From: Siderastrea siderea
Lineage: Eukaryota > Cnidaria > Anthozoa > Scleractinia > Rhizangiidae
Assembly (NCBI GenBank): GCA_964030785.1
Contig: OZ034968.1
Coordinates: forward strand, 50,599,230-50,663,229
DNA: 64,000 nucleotides
Direction: 5' to 3'
Shown: in pieces, positions 54,113 through 64,000 of the stretch
Numbering within the stretch: the first letter of the stretch is position 1
Layout of the letters: each line of letters starts with the position of its first letter
Notes under the pieces: model-generated
What the model was told of the DNA's origin: nothing
Database searches by the model: none
The model's input: only the letters and a program-made list of their open reading frames with translations
Translations under genes and position numbers: made by a program

Positions 54113-55190
54113 GGCTAATAAATACCCGAGTGATTCAAAATCCGAAAACTGGCTTTCGCGATGCCAATCCCAAATTTCCTTCCCGTGTTGAGCCAGCAAA
54201 GGTAGGAATCATACTCAGCGGTTCCTCCAGGGTTTCCTTTTTGACAAAATGGCCAGCGAAGTCTTTTATATAGTCAGTGATTTTTTTGGTTTATTCTGTC
54301 CATGGTTTAAAAAAACAACAACGGAACTACTTTACAGGAAGCTACGGATTGTCACCACAGCTTATTGCTTAAGCATGTTTTCGGTTGTTTTGGAATATTG
54401 CCATTTTGACAGACAATCAGGTAAATGCCGAACGGTGGACTCAGATTTGATATTGATTTGTTCCTATTGTCATTCTTTAAAAAATCGTTTCAACTTACTT
54501 TTAAATGTCTTGAATTATTTGGCAGGTCCTGGTAGAATATCTTTACCGTCCGATTGCAAAGTCTGTGGGATTCACACATCTGCCATCCAGATTTGAACAC
54601 CTTTATTGCAAATCCTGTATATACAAAACAAATTAGAAGTAAGAAAATTTGCGTCCACGGAGCTAGATCGAACGCTGATTAGAAACTTATTAGCTTTCAT
54701 ATCGGTCATTTTGATGTTTCAATTGACGTTGCGTGAGAAACATACACAGCGGTAAAAACAATGTAAACAAACTTACCAGTTAGTTAAATGGGAGGGAAGG
54801 CTGAAAACGTCGAGTAGCATTTCTTTGTGCCTGGGATGCATTCTTGTTTTGCTCTTTTGCTCACGAATTTTTTCACCTTGCTGACGATAAATTGTGTGTT
54901 CAAAAGCGAGAAAACGTCAGTGTATGAATTCGCATCAGCCGAAGAGACCCGAATATTCGAGTGTCAAAGTGTTTTAGTTTTAGTATAGGACTTTGTCGGC
55001 AAACAAAGCAGCCGAAGTGCTGTCGGACAATGGGCGAATTTTTGTGGCGTATATTTAGTGGCGTCACTTGCTTCATGTTCGCGTAGTCGCTTCTTCGGCA
55101 TTTCAGTCTCACCTTTCCAGCTCGTTCATCTTCGTTCTGCAGATACGCAAATGGTGTTATTGAGAAACTATAATCTCCTGTGAGTGTCCG
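54113..55190. other. No confident gene
   Basis: A 115-codon plus-strand frame (54249-54596) is Cys/Leu/Tyr-rich with no domain I recognise. Without splice or homology support I do not call it a gene. Confidence 0.35.
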
Positions 55191-55789
55191 GTGGCGGTTT
55201 ACTTCTCCGGTAAGTACATAATCTTAACACTAACCGAAACAGAAACTCACGAAACCAACCTCAGAAACTCCGAACCAAACGCTACAAACACTAACACGAC
55301 ACCTGTCACTACTGCAACCATACCTTACATCAAAGGGACTTCTGAAACTATCGCACGAATCCTACAACCCTACAACATCCGCGTTGCTCACAAACCTATC
55401 ACTACTTTATGACAGCTACTGACGAACGTTAAAGACAAAGACGAACCGAGCGACAGACGGGGAGCAGTTTATAAAATCAAATGCTGCGACTGTCAGGCCA
55501 CTTATATTGGTGAGACCGGCAGAAATCTGAACGTCCGACTGACTGAACACAAACGAGCGACTAGAAATGGTGATATCAACAATCACATTGCTGAGCACCA
55601 TTTAAAAACAAACCACAGAATCGACTGGGACTCTGCTGAATGCCTTACCTACAGTACGGACTACTATCAACGAATCAGTCTGGAAAGCTGGTTTACTAAC
55701 TTAGAACAAACACCACTGAACCATTGCCAACAGCTACCTGCACCTTACAAACGACTGATTGCTGACAATAACAAGACAGACAAACAATA
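55191..55789 (+). pseudogene. PLE RT tail and GIY-YIG endonuclease, well preserved
   Basis: A single plus-strand frame, interrupted only by TGA at 55410-55412. It reads IPYIKGTSETIARILQPYNI, then the GIY-YIG nuclease AVYKIKCCDCQATYIGETGRNL (55467-55530), RLTEHKRATRNGDINNHIAEHH with the conserved His, and DYYQRISLESWFTNLE, whose Glu is the expected metal ligand. A Lys/Asp-rich end stops at 55787-55789. The RT core is missing, so the copy is 5'-truncated. Its 3' non-coding region carries a hammerhead-like fold. Confidence 0.9.
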
Positions 55790-56240
55790 GACAAACCGAC
55801 TTATTTGACTAACAATAGACCAACAGACATTTGACTAACAAAAGACGGATCGAAACGCACCAATCACGTTTTACAGTCTTCACAGCCAATAACATCACGG
55901 CTTAACTGACAGACGACCAATAACATCACGAGATCGTCGACCAATCAGGACAACGACCAGAGACTTATAACATCTACTGACGATTCACAGTTCACTTGAC
56001 TCTGATGATGACTTCCGCTCAGGTTGTCGAAACGTCAGTCAATGTCACCTCAAACAGTCCTTCTCAGGACTACACTCACCCGGACGATCACAATTTACTT
56101 ATTTTTATCGTTGAGGACACTCTACGGAGACGTATGTGTAGGATATGGTATGTTGTATAAGCATTTCATTGGACTGCAACAAATCAATAATAAAGGATTT
56201 CTAACTACCCCCTGCTGCGTCCACGTTTGACACTTTGAGT
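55790..56240 (+). other. PLE 3' non-coding region
   Basis: Contains repeated TTGACTAACAA.AGAC and CCAATAACATCACG segments, then the hammerhead-like core (55996-56042). Similarity to known PLE ends cannot be measured here; position directly after the nuclease frame supports the assignment. Confidence 0.6.
55996..56042 (+). ncRNA. Hammerhead-ribozyme-like motif (PLE type)
   Basis: Core elements in order: stem I strand TTGACT (55996-56001), CTGATGA (56002-56008), stem II GAC-TT-CC / GG-TT-GTC with a 5-nt loop (56010-56028), GAAA (56029-56032), cleavage triplet GTC (56034-56036) and stem I partner AGTCAA (56037-56042), a perfect 6-bp complement. Stem III is almost absent, as described for hammerheads in PLE terminal repeats, which are thought to act as dimers. 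Self-cleavage would process the element RNA. Predicted cut after 56036. Confidence 0.8.
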
Positions 56241-56529
56241 ATTGTAAGTACTTGGGCCATTAAAGGTTCGGGAAGGGACAAACTGTCAGTGTGCGGACGG
56301 GTGTTTGAAGAATTTCAGCTCATTTATAGGAGTCAACCAAGGGTCATCTCACTTTTGATAAATACTGGATTTTTTATAATCCTTCATTGTCAGCAAATTT
56401 CTTTCGATTTAGATACGATGGTGGAAAAGGAAATGCCGTTTCAACCTGAATAGAAAACTAACTTTATACCCACTGAGCGTGTCAACTCAAAATTTACTTA
56501 AAGACCAGGCAATTTTCAAGTTGGTTTTC
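56241..56529. other. No gene recognised
   Basis: AT-rich spacer between PLE end and palindrome cluster 2. Confidence 0.35.
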
Positions 56530-56785
56530 ATGTCCAGCATGTGGAGTCAATTTTCATACTGGCCATACAAAGTCGATTTTCATGCCGGGCATGTAGAGCC
56601 AGATTTCATGCCCGGCATGAAATCTGGCTCGACCGAGAGAAGACTGAGAGATTTCGATTTTCATGCCGGGCATGAAAATCGAAATTTCATGCCCGGCATG
56701 TTCAAACCCAGTCTTCTCCCGGTCGCTCGGTACGGATTGTCCCTGAGCAAAAGAACATCCAGGGCATGAACTTTTCCAAACCATC
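56530..56785. repeat. CATGCC/GGCATG palindrome cluster 2, with two 35-bp palindromes
   Basis: 56596-56630 and 56651-56685 are each perfect palindromes with 17-bp arms and one central base, both centred on CATGCC/GGCATG. An outer pair (GAGAAGACTGAG near 56637 and CAGTCTTCTC near 56708) encloses the second palindrome. The same core forms cluster 1. Confidence 0.85.
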
Positions 56786-58206
56786 CCCTACCAAAGTTTT
56801 TCCTCAATGAACTCCTCTTAAGTTTGCTTCCAACAGTTTTGGGTTTAGAGAGGCCTGAAAAAATGCTCTACGTGCCCTACTAGAGGGGATACCCAGTTGG
56901 AAGTAGTACATTTTCCCCTACATGCCACGATCCATGTAAAAAAGAGCCTTTGATTTTTAAGATCGTTGAAAATAATACCCACGAGGGCATTTCTTCATGC
57001 CTCTTATGCCTCAAAAGAGGTTTTTGTGGCTCAAGAGAGGTCGTTGATCATGTTTGGCATTAAAATGGCCAAAAAGCATGCCTATATGATTAAAACTGTA
57101 AATTTTTAACTGAAATTTCACTTTCCAAGCCGTTGAAATCATGCCAACATTACACCTAATTGTATGTATTCTAAACATTCTACTAATTGAATTATGAAAA
57201 TGAAATTTAAATAGCTTTTCATGTCACGAAAACCTCAGGAATAAGATCGTTCTAAAAGGCTAAGCGAGAGAAAACACAAAACATTTTTGCAGCTAAATGA
57301 CAAGGATTTCAAGAATCTTTCTGGTGATCATCAAAGAACAAACATCATTTGGGAAGTTCAGAATAACGAGTAAATCGTCAGATCAATGTCATAACCATGA
57401 ATACATTCAACTGTGGGAACTAAGAAACTAAACTGACATAAACTACAGAAACCAAGAACACTTCAATAACGATCGATTCTGGAGAGCTCAATAACGGGAA
57501 AGAGCCAGGACTCTTCTGGCAATGATGCATGGAATATTTAATTTATTAATTAAAATACCCACGTACAGGGAAAATCCAGACTGGCCGATAATTCCAAGCA
57601 ACATACAGTATATATCAGCTCAAAGTAAACCACATTAAACTCAAACTGAAAGCTGTAAATAAAGTCCTTAATGAGCTCTGTAAGATGTGGATGATTTTTT
57701 GATAGTTTATAACTTAAACCCGTACCAAACGCAAATATACACAATCGCCTTTCATGGACTTCATTATGACCAATTATCTCCCCCAGTCAACTTATGCATA
57801 AAGAAATGTTTGCACTTGTAGATCAGAAACATCGACACACAAAGACTTCTTTCCGATCTTTTCGACAGCAACTAAACTTAACAACCAATTTCTCTCCTCG
57901 TCCAGCTGTTCCTAACCCGCTGGCAAAGGCCAACCTAAACTGAAGACCAGCAAGTCCTTACACGCACCTGAGTAAACCTTTTCCTTCCAATTCCTTCCAG
58001 AAAGTTGTGCGAGTTTTCAGAACTCCAGCAAAAGGCCATGCCGTTATTTTTAAGCACACCCTCCAAAATTAAATTCTATTCAGTACAGCTGATAACAAAT
58101 TACGCACTTAAAAAAATAGCCTAGTTAGAAAAAAGAAATTACTGAAAATAAAAACCAACAACAACAAAAACACATAAAAGGAAAATTATTCAATGGTCAT
58201 ACTTAC
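56786..58206. other. No gene recognised; second arm of a distant inverted pair
   Basis: 57109-57130 is complementary to 52513-52534. Weaker complementarity continues on both sides (for example TAGAATGTTTAGAATAC against TAGAAGAATACG). The following exon of the AKTIP-like gene should lie on the minus strand at lower coordinates, but I could not find it here. Confidence 0.4.
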
Positions 58207-58278
58207 CCATTTGAAGGATTAACGTGAGGATGAAAGACTGGTGTTGTGAATTTTAAAAGAGGTCTGCTATCAGGAAAA
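58207..58278 (-). CDS. Host exon, ubiquitin-conjugating-like domain (AKTIP/FTS-like), second of two
   Basis: 72-bp minus-strand exon bounded by TTTCCAG and GTAAGT. It begins with one base that completes the Asp codon left by the upstream exon (phase matched). It reads FPDSRPLLKFTTPVFHPHV followed by NPSNG, the E2 fold segment from strand 3 to the region where active E2s have an HPN motif. Here it is HPH, as expected of inactive E2 variants such as AKTIP/FTS, a partner of Hook proteins in vesicle transport. The gene continues downstream with phase 2 but the next exon is not seen. Confidence 0.72.
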
Positions 58279-59111
58279 CTGGAAATGAATGAAATATCAG
58301 ATATAGTTTGCTATTCAAACACACACAAATAATTGTTGTGTCAAACAAATTTGTTTCCAATCTTCATTTGTGATTTAATATGTAATGTATAATATATAAA
58401 GTTGCTTCTTGAGCCAACAAAGAATGTCGTATCAAAGGGATCCCAGAGAGATTCAGTACGAGCTTTGGCAAACAAACATTAAAAGCTAGTTCATAGAAAA
58501 ACCAAAGATGGACAACCTTTGATATAAAAATTTGAAAAGTTTATAAAAAGTTAAATGTATTGTGTGTTCATTGGGGTACGGTTTATTGTCTATTGTTTAG
58601 TATTTCCCAGTGGCTTAGCTGGTATGCAATCAATATTCTGATAGGCAAAAAGTTAGTGGCAGTTTCATCTTGATGTTGTACATTAAAGAACTATTTAATA
58701 ATAGTTTTAATCTCTTTGTTTTTTATCTCTTCGTTTGTTTTTGATCTATTACAGGGGTAGCTGATTATTACACAGGGGGCCTCATTATGGCAAGTTCCTA
58801 TAAACTCTACAGGGACAGGGCTAACAGACCACCTGCATTATTATGTTAGGTCCCCCACTCTTAATCCAGCGGGAGAAGGGTTGGTCAAAACCGAAGTCTG
58901 CAGTTGGTACGAATTATTTCTTTTTCAAGTCAATCACACTGACATTTTTGAACTAATTCCTGGGCCTTTCTGCACTCAAATAGATACATGTAGGTTTTCC
59001 TTATGAATGTTTTTAATGGGTGCTCTCCACGATAGTTGATTCCTCAGGCAGCAAAATTACAGATGTCAATGGCAAAGCCTGTTCATGCTGTGACCTTTCA
59101 CTGATACTCAC
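58279..59111 (-). other. Intron of the AKTIP-like gene
   Basis: 833 bp between the GTGAGT donor at 59106-59111 and the AG acceptor at 58279-58280. AT-rich, no embedded gene seen. Confidence 0.6.
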
Positions 59112-59190
59112 TCGTCCTGAAGAAATAATGTAAATCTGAAGATGCCATCTCTGTAAGGCCCTCCTCTGATAAATACTATCCCATGCCAGA
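59112..59190 (-). CDS. Host exon, ubiquitin-conjugating-like domain (AKTIP/FTS-like), first of two
   Basis: 79-bp minus-strand exon bounded by TTTTTATCTACTGTAG and GTGAGT. It reads WHGIVFIRGGPYRDGIFRFT then LFLQD, the first two strands of an E2/UEV fold. It ends with two bases (GA) that join the T of the exon at 58278 to make Asp, so the two exons splice in frame. Canonical splice sites, phase agreement and a continuous domain support a real host gene. The N-terminal exons should lie at higher coordinates; none was found before the Gypsy relic. Confidence 0.75.
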
Positions 59191-59995
59191 CTACAGTAGA
59201 TAAAAAGGAAGAAGTGAAAAACAAAAATTATCGTAAACTTCAATAGCATTATCCTTCCTTAATGGCTAGGTACATATCAAAAGAAAAAGCCCCAGAGCCC
59301 AGTTGAGCTTCTGATCCATCTACACTGCACATTAAAATCTGAGAAACTTTTTGTTTACCATGAGCCATTAGGTTTGAAGTGAACATAATTCCACAATTTC
59401 AGTTTGAAATATACATCAATTTCCCATCTTGGATTTTACCCAAAACTAGAAATTATGAAAAAATGGCAGAAATTGAAAATTTTTGATGCTAGACAAGATA
59501 CATGTACATGTAATCATTGCAGAATATGACACAATTAAATGCTTTGCCGCTTTTTGTCAACATGTTGTGCTTTTTCACCTAAAAAAAGTGAAAAACACAC
59601 ATTTGTATCCAAAAATGGCTTGACCACCTGCTACCTATGATGTCATATCTCATAACCATAGCAACTGATTCTCACGAAGCTTGTGTCAAAATGTGTCTAA
59701 GGGATGTGTGCACAGCTACTGAAAATGGTAGGTGCAGATGAAATATTATCTTGGAAAAATTCAAGAAAAACCTTATGGGGGGCATCCCCTTTTGTACGTT
59801 CAAGGGTTAAGATCTGCAGCAAGCGGAGTTGTTCTCTTAGACAAGAAACTTTACTCCATTTTTCTCCATGGAGGAGTATGTATACTTCACTTATGACCAA
59901 AAACTGCTAAAAGAAAGGGTGTCTCGAAAACTCAAGACCTCAGTCCACCGAAAAACTCAGACCCCGGCGTGCCGAAGCCACATCAACTCAACTGG
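59191..59995. other. Probable intron or intergenic; no exon found
   Basis: AT-rich sequence with no splice-bounded coding stretch. A plus-strand frame (59704-59910) has no recognisable domain. Confidence 0.4.
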
Positions 59996-59999
59996 AAGC

Positions 60000-61850
60000 C
60001 ATGTCTGCACAAATTTAACATGCACCCCCACCCCCTGAGGTGACCTTTGTCAAGAAGCTGCAGAATGCCCAAGATAAGCCATCCATGATAAAAGACTGCC
60101 GTGCTAATTTTGTGGTCAGAATCATGAAAGATCCAGAGCAAAGTGTCCTGCTTTTGGAAAAATATGCTCCACATGCAAAAAGGAATTCAAAGTCATTTTG
60201 CTTCAAAATGCACCAAAGCAAGGAAGCCTCCTCAGCAAAGAAAACCAAGTGAACAAGATCCTTGCTGCCATGAAGATTGGGGATAAACAATTCAAAATAC
60301 TTGTTGATTCTGGAGCCTCAGGTTTTGTGCTTCCCACCAAGTTTCTCCCCAAAGGCTCTACTTTAAAGAAAGCAAGCCACAAACTCAAAATGTATCCAAA
60401 ATCAACAATGTCTAGCATTGGAGAATCAAAGGCCCAATCCATTTAACCAACTCCAAGAATTCAGAAAGTTGTGATTCTGTCAACTTTATTGTTGACAGTG
60501 ATTTCACCCCGTTGATCGGCCTGGAGTCTGCCCAACAGATGAATCTATTAGTTGTGCAAACCCAGAACATTCTTTCTGTTGGAGAAGTCAGTGCACCCCA
60601 AGATATGAAGAATCCAAAGTTCACAAAAGAGTCTGTGATGAGAAAACATTCAGACATCTTTGGAGAAGAGCTAGGTCATATGAAAGGGAAAGGTCATCCA
60701 AAAACAGATCCAGTGGCAGCACCCACAGTCATGCCCCCAACACGTGCCTGTAGAATTAAAGGGAAAATTGAAGAGTGAACTGGATTAACTGACTAAGAGA
60801 CAAACCATTAGCCCAATCCATGAACCTACAGAATGGGTCTTCAGTATTATTGCAACCCAGAAACCAGTCGGAAACATATGTTTATGTATTGATCCACATT
60901 TCCTAAATCAAGTATTGAAGAGAAGCCACTATCATCTCCCAGTGAAAGAAAGAGATCCTACCTGACCTGTCAAAGAAAAAGGTTTTCTGCAAAGTTGATT
61001 TGAAAGAGGGGTTCCTTCAAGTGGAATTAGATGAAGAATCCAGCAGATTGACAACCTTTCAGACACCCTGGGGCTGTTACAGGTGGCATAGAATGCCCTT
61101 TGGGATCACCCCAGCTTTGGAAATCTTCCAGATGAAGCTTGACCAGGACTTAGAAAATCTGAAAGGCGTATGCAAGATCGCAGATGACACTTTGATAACT
61201 GGCCAAGGAGACACTGAGCGTGAAGCAGATGAAGATCACAATCGAAACCTGAGTCTCTCCTGGACAGATGTAGGGAGTGTAACATTAAGCTTAACAAAAG
61301 CAAGTTTATTTTCAAGTGCCAAGTGGATGGTCTTACATGTAAACCTGAACCGTCTAAAGTAAAGGCAATCCTCAACTTGAAGAAACCTGATGACGTGGCA
61401 GCAGTACAAAGATTAATGGGCATGTTTAAGTACCTGTCAAAGGACTTTCCTTGGTGACCTTCCTCAGATATGTGAACCAGCAAGGCGCCTAACACACACG
61501 GATGTGCCATGGTATTGGGGAAAGGAACAAGACAAAGCCTTTGATGGAATCAAGAATGCAGTCACCTCTGCTCCAGTTCTTGCGTATTTTGGTGCGCAAG
61601 CCAACAGAGGGATGTGGAGATGCTTCCTCCCAAGGAATTGGATTTGTGATCACTCATTAAAAGAAGATCACTGTGTGACCTACGCAAGTCGTGCTCTGAT
61701 GCAAGCTGAGCAGCATGACTTGCAAATAGAGAAAGAGTTACTTGCCCTAGTGTTTGGTTTGGAACACAACCATCAATACGTCTATGGCAGGAAAGTTATT
61801 CTATACACAGATCACAATCCCTGGTTTCCATCTTGAGAAAACCAAACGGC
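60000..61850 (+). pseudogene. Gypsy-type pol relic 1
   Basis: Domains in order in changing frames. A knuckle remnant KCPAFGKICSTCKK lies near 60140. The protease ILVDSGASGFVLP follows at 60298. RT shows KVDLKEGFLQVELDEESSRLT (motif A, about 60990) and CYRWHRMPFGITPA, with IADDTLI in motif C (about 61180). RNase H ends with YASRALMQAEQHDLQIEKELLAL and TDHNPW (about 61680-61830). More than ten frameshifts and stops, no LTR recognised, integrase absent. An old, dead fragment. Confidence 0.85.
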
Positions 61851-62426
61851 TTCAAAGGCTACTTCTCTGCCGACAACAGTATGATGTAAGCGTCAAGAGC
61901 ATATGTATACGTCAAAAGCATATCAAAGCCCCAGTCCAGATGATTCACAGATTGACTGGTGATCATTACCACACATACTGTAGCTCCTTCATTACAATCT
62001 CAACCTCCATCTTCAATCATCCAACTGACCATATGGATTGCAGGCTCATGTTACTTGTATCATGTTTATTAAATCCATGTATCAGGTTACTTTTTTTAAG
62101 GCAGACTGTGAATCATATGCCTTGTTGACATATTTATTTTGCTAAAGTAAGAAAACCTGCAGTTCTCACAAAGACTTACAACCAGTAAAAACACCCTGGC
62201 TTATAATAATTTATAATGCATTAAGCTATGACCTCTCCTGTCACGGGTAAAATCAAGTGTTCACAATTTTATTTGTATGGTGCTTGTATGCACCTTCATA
62301 GTAGTAAGTACATTTAAGAATAACTTAAATAGTCATATAAAAATAACCACTAAATTTCAACTGACCTTGTAATGACTTGAGCGATGGTATTGCATACACA
62401 CCAACAAGAGGATTCTGACTTAAGTG
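61851..62426. other. No gene recognised
   Basis: AT-rich sequence after the RNase H remnant; no integrase similarity seen. Confidence 0.4.
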
Positions 62427-62562
62427 CTTGCTGTAATGAGACAATACCAGTATTTAAACAGTCACGTTGGATTTAATGAGATGTACAATAATAGCTTGCT
62501 GTAATGAGACAATACCAGTATTTAAACAGTCAAGTTGGATTTAATGAGATGTACAATAATAC
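62427..62562. repeat. Tandem duplication, 2 x 68 bp
   Basis: CTTGCTGTAATGAGACAATA... at 62427-62494 and again at 62495-62562, differing at two positions. Confidence 0.92.
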
Positions 62563-63069
62563 TTTCACCCTTTCACCCCAAAGTGCACATACAGGTGTGC
62601 TCCCAAATATGGTGTACATTTTGCCCCCAAAAGGCGCATTTAAGGGCCCCTTTCAGTCCCTTAATAATTATCCCCTTAAATAAGACCATAAACAACATGC
62701 TTCAAAATGGCAACCACTTGAAGGGGATTTCTGATGTTTCTTTGGTTTTTTGGAGTTTACCTTGCTGAGAGACAAATTTGTTTATACAGGGATTTAAAGG
62801 TGGTGAACTTTTGTGCAGATATCAAAAACATCTTCTGTATTTGCTCGGAAACCCCTGCAATGGCTTGGCTTGGAACAGTGGCTTCAAATGGCTTGGCTTT
62901 GCTGTTGCTTGAGGCTGTGCACCAGTTAAGTAACAAACAGGAGGAGATGGAGCTAGTCTTGACTGAGTGGACTAAACATGCAATCACACTGTAGAAGGGC
63001 TGTGATTACCAAACTATTTGACACTCTAAAGCATTTTATGAAACTTTGCTGTCATCATGTAGGTGTATC
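62563..63069. other. No gene recognised
   Basis: A plus-strand 86-codon frame (62734-62994) is open, but no domain is recognised. Confidence 0.35.
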
Positions 63070-63795
63070 TGAATGGCACACAACCCCCTATTGTCTATGC
63101 GTCATGAACACTGAATGAACACAAGAAACGACATGGTCAAATTGATAAGGAAGCATTGGCGATTATGTTTGGGCTGAAGTGGTTTTATTTATATCTGTAT
63201 GGTCAGCACTTCACAATTCTGATGGATCACAAGCCTCTAGAGCGAATATTTGGCCCCAAGACAGCCATCCCCTCCTTGGCAGCCATGCGTCAGCCTTTGA
63301 CTACAGCATCAGATTTATTCCTTTGAACGAAAACGCAGTTGCTGACGCATTATTACGATTACCCCTGCCGTCAACATTAAGCGGTGAGAATGCTCCTTTC
63401 AAGGTTGAAGAACAACTGATAGACTTGCTACCCATCAGGCATACAGAGATAAGCCATGCAATGCGAGTAGACCCTGTACTATCCAAGGTCTTGGAATTTA
63501 TTAGGCATGGTTGGCCACATTACAAGTTGAAGATCTATGCCTGGAACCCTTTTTTAGTCATCCATCTGAATGTCAGTTGAGCAAGCTTGTCTATTATGGG
63601 GGTTACGAGTTATCATCTCTACCCACTATCAGAGAGATATGGTGGAAGAATTGCACGCGGGCCACCCAGGCATTGTCCGCATGAAAGAGTTAGCATGCAC
63701 TTACCTGCAGAGATCTTCTTTATTGCACGAAGCAATTTGTCAGCTAATGCAACAATCAACATCTTATGAGAATTGTTTGCGAAATATGGATTGCT
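63070..63795 (+). pseudogene. Gypsy-type pol relic 2 (RNase H and integrase zinc domain)
   Basis: Frames from 63120 read RHGQIDKEALAIMFGLKWF and HKPLERIFGPKTAIPSLAA. The linker SAFDYSIRFIPLNENAVADAL and, from about 63580, the integrase zinc-domain start DMVEELHAGHPGIVRMKELA follow. Similarity ends before the catalytic core. This belongs to a different Gypsy family from the relics at 34-39 kb and 60-62 kb, judging from the RNase H and linker wording. Confidence 0.8.
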
Positions 63796-64000
63796 AGGTC
63801 ACTGTGTTAGCAACAATGAACTACAATTTTTGATTAGGGTGTGCACGAGCGCGCACATGTTCGGAACTTGATAGGTTTTCTATGAAAGCTGAGCTGTTCA
63901 AAGAAATAACTGGTCGTTTTCTCCCAAACGAGCTCGGTGACCCCACTTTTTAATTCCATTTAATATTTAAGGAAAAAGCAACTCTGCATGACATATCCAA
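63796..64000. other. No gene recognised
   Basis: AT-rich end of the window. Confidence 0.4.

Noticed and set aside
54249..54596. 115-residue plus-strand frame as a gene
   Set aside because: No domain, no splice or promoter support, and composition compatible with chance in AT-rich DNA.
1..64000. CRISPR array or bacterial operon
   Set aside because: Short repeats lack the spacer regularity of CRISPR. Split exons, SINEs and LINEs show a eukaryotic nuclear sequence.

Overview
The window looks like a transposon-dense stretch of an animal nuclear genome, most likely a cnidarian of the coral or sea-anemone type. The evidence is the mix of elements: at least six Penelope-like (PLE) relics, a DIRS-type tyrosine-recombinase retrotransposon, a BEL/Pao element, Gypsy elements, an L1/Tx1-like LINE, tRNA-derived SINEs and many AT-rich palindromic MITEs. 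Host coding sequence is nearly absent. The only host gene I can defend is a pair of phase-matched minus-strand exons (59112-59190 and 58207-58278) of a ubiquitin-conjugating-like domain resembling AKTIP/FTS. The lineage call is an inference from element content, not from a marker gene.

Layout. 0-11 kb: a 15-bp minisatellite, a 1.76-kb DNA transposon with a 7-bp target duplication, a tRNA-like SINE, a TTAA-flanked MITE, a minus-strand PLE relic and a pair of 377-bp direct repeats. 10.9-16.6 kb: a minus-strand BEL/Pao element with 99% identical LTR segments and a deletion in its reverse transcriptase (RT). 17-24 kb: a LINE RNase H scrap and a minus-strand DIRS element carrying an 850-bp DNA-transposon insertion inside RT. 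24.5-31.8 kb: PLE fragments in both orientations, a 217-bp mobile element with an exact 5-bp target duplication, a nearly full-length minus-strand L1-like LINE (ORF1 plus ORF2), and another PLE RT. 32.3-33.5 kb: a broken gene for a P-loop packaging-type ATPase with an N-terminal zinc-finger remnant, followed 9 bp later by a small Pro/Val/Thr-rich frame. This is the most virus-like cargo in the window. 33.8-39 kb: a truncated CR1/L2-like LINE and a plus-strand Gypsy element with LTRs and an intact integrase frame. 39-43 kb: a PLE endonuclease split by a 1.1-kb foldback element and a SINE, followed by a second PLE. 43-54 kb: minisatellites, a 0.55-0.7 kb duplicated repeat, MITEs, a tandem array of the 217-bp element family, a tRNA-like sequence and repeats rich in the CATGCC/GGCATG palindrome. 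55-56 kb: a PLE 3' end with a well-formed GIY-YIG endonuclease and a hammerhead-ribozyme-like fold. 58-59 kb: the host exons. 60-64 kb: two degenerate Gypsy pol fragments.

Nearly all mobile-element genes are broken by stops, frameshifts or deletions, so the window reads as a nested graveyard. The L1-like LINE (one frameshift, two stops), the BEL element (near-identical LTR segments) and the Gypsy element look the youngest. Insertion order can be read in places: DIRS before its DNA transposon, the 24.8-kb PLE before the 217-bp element, and the 39-kb PLE before the foldback element and SINE.
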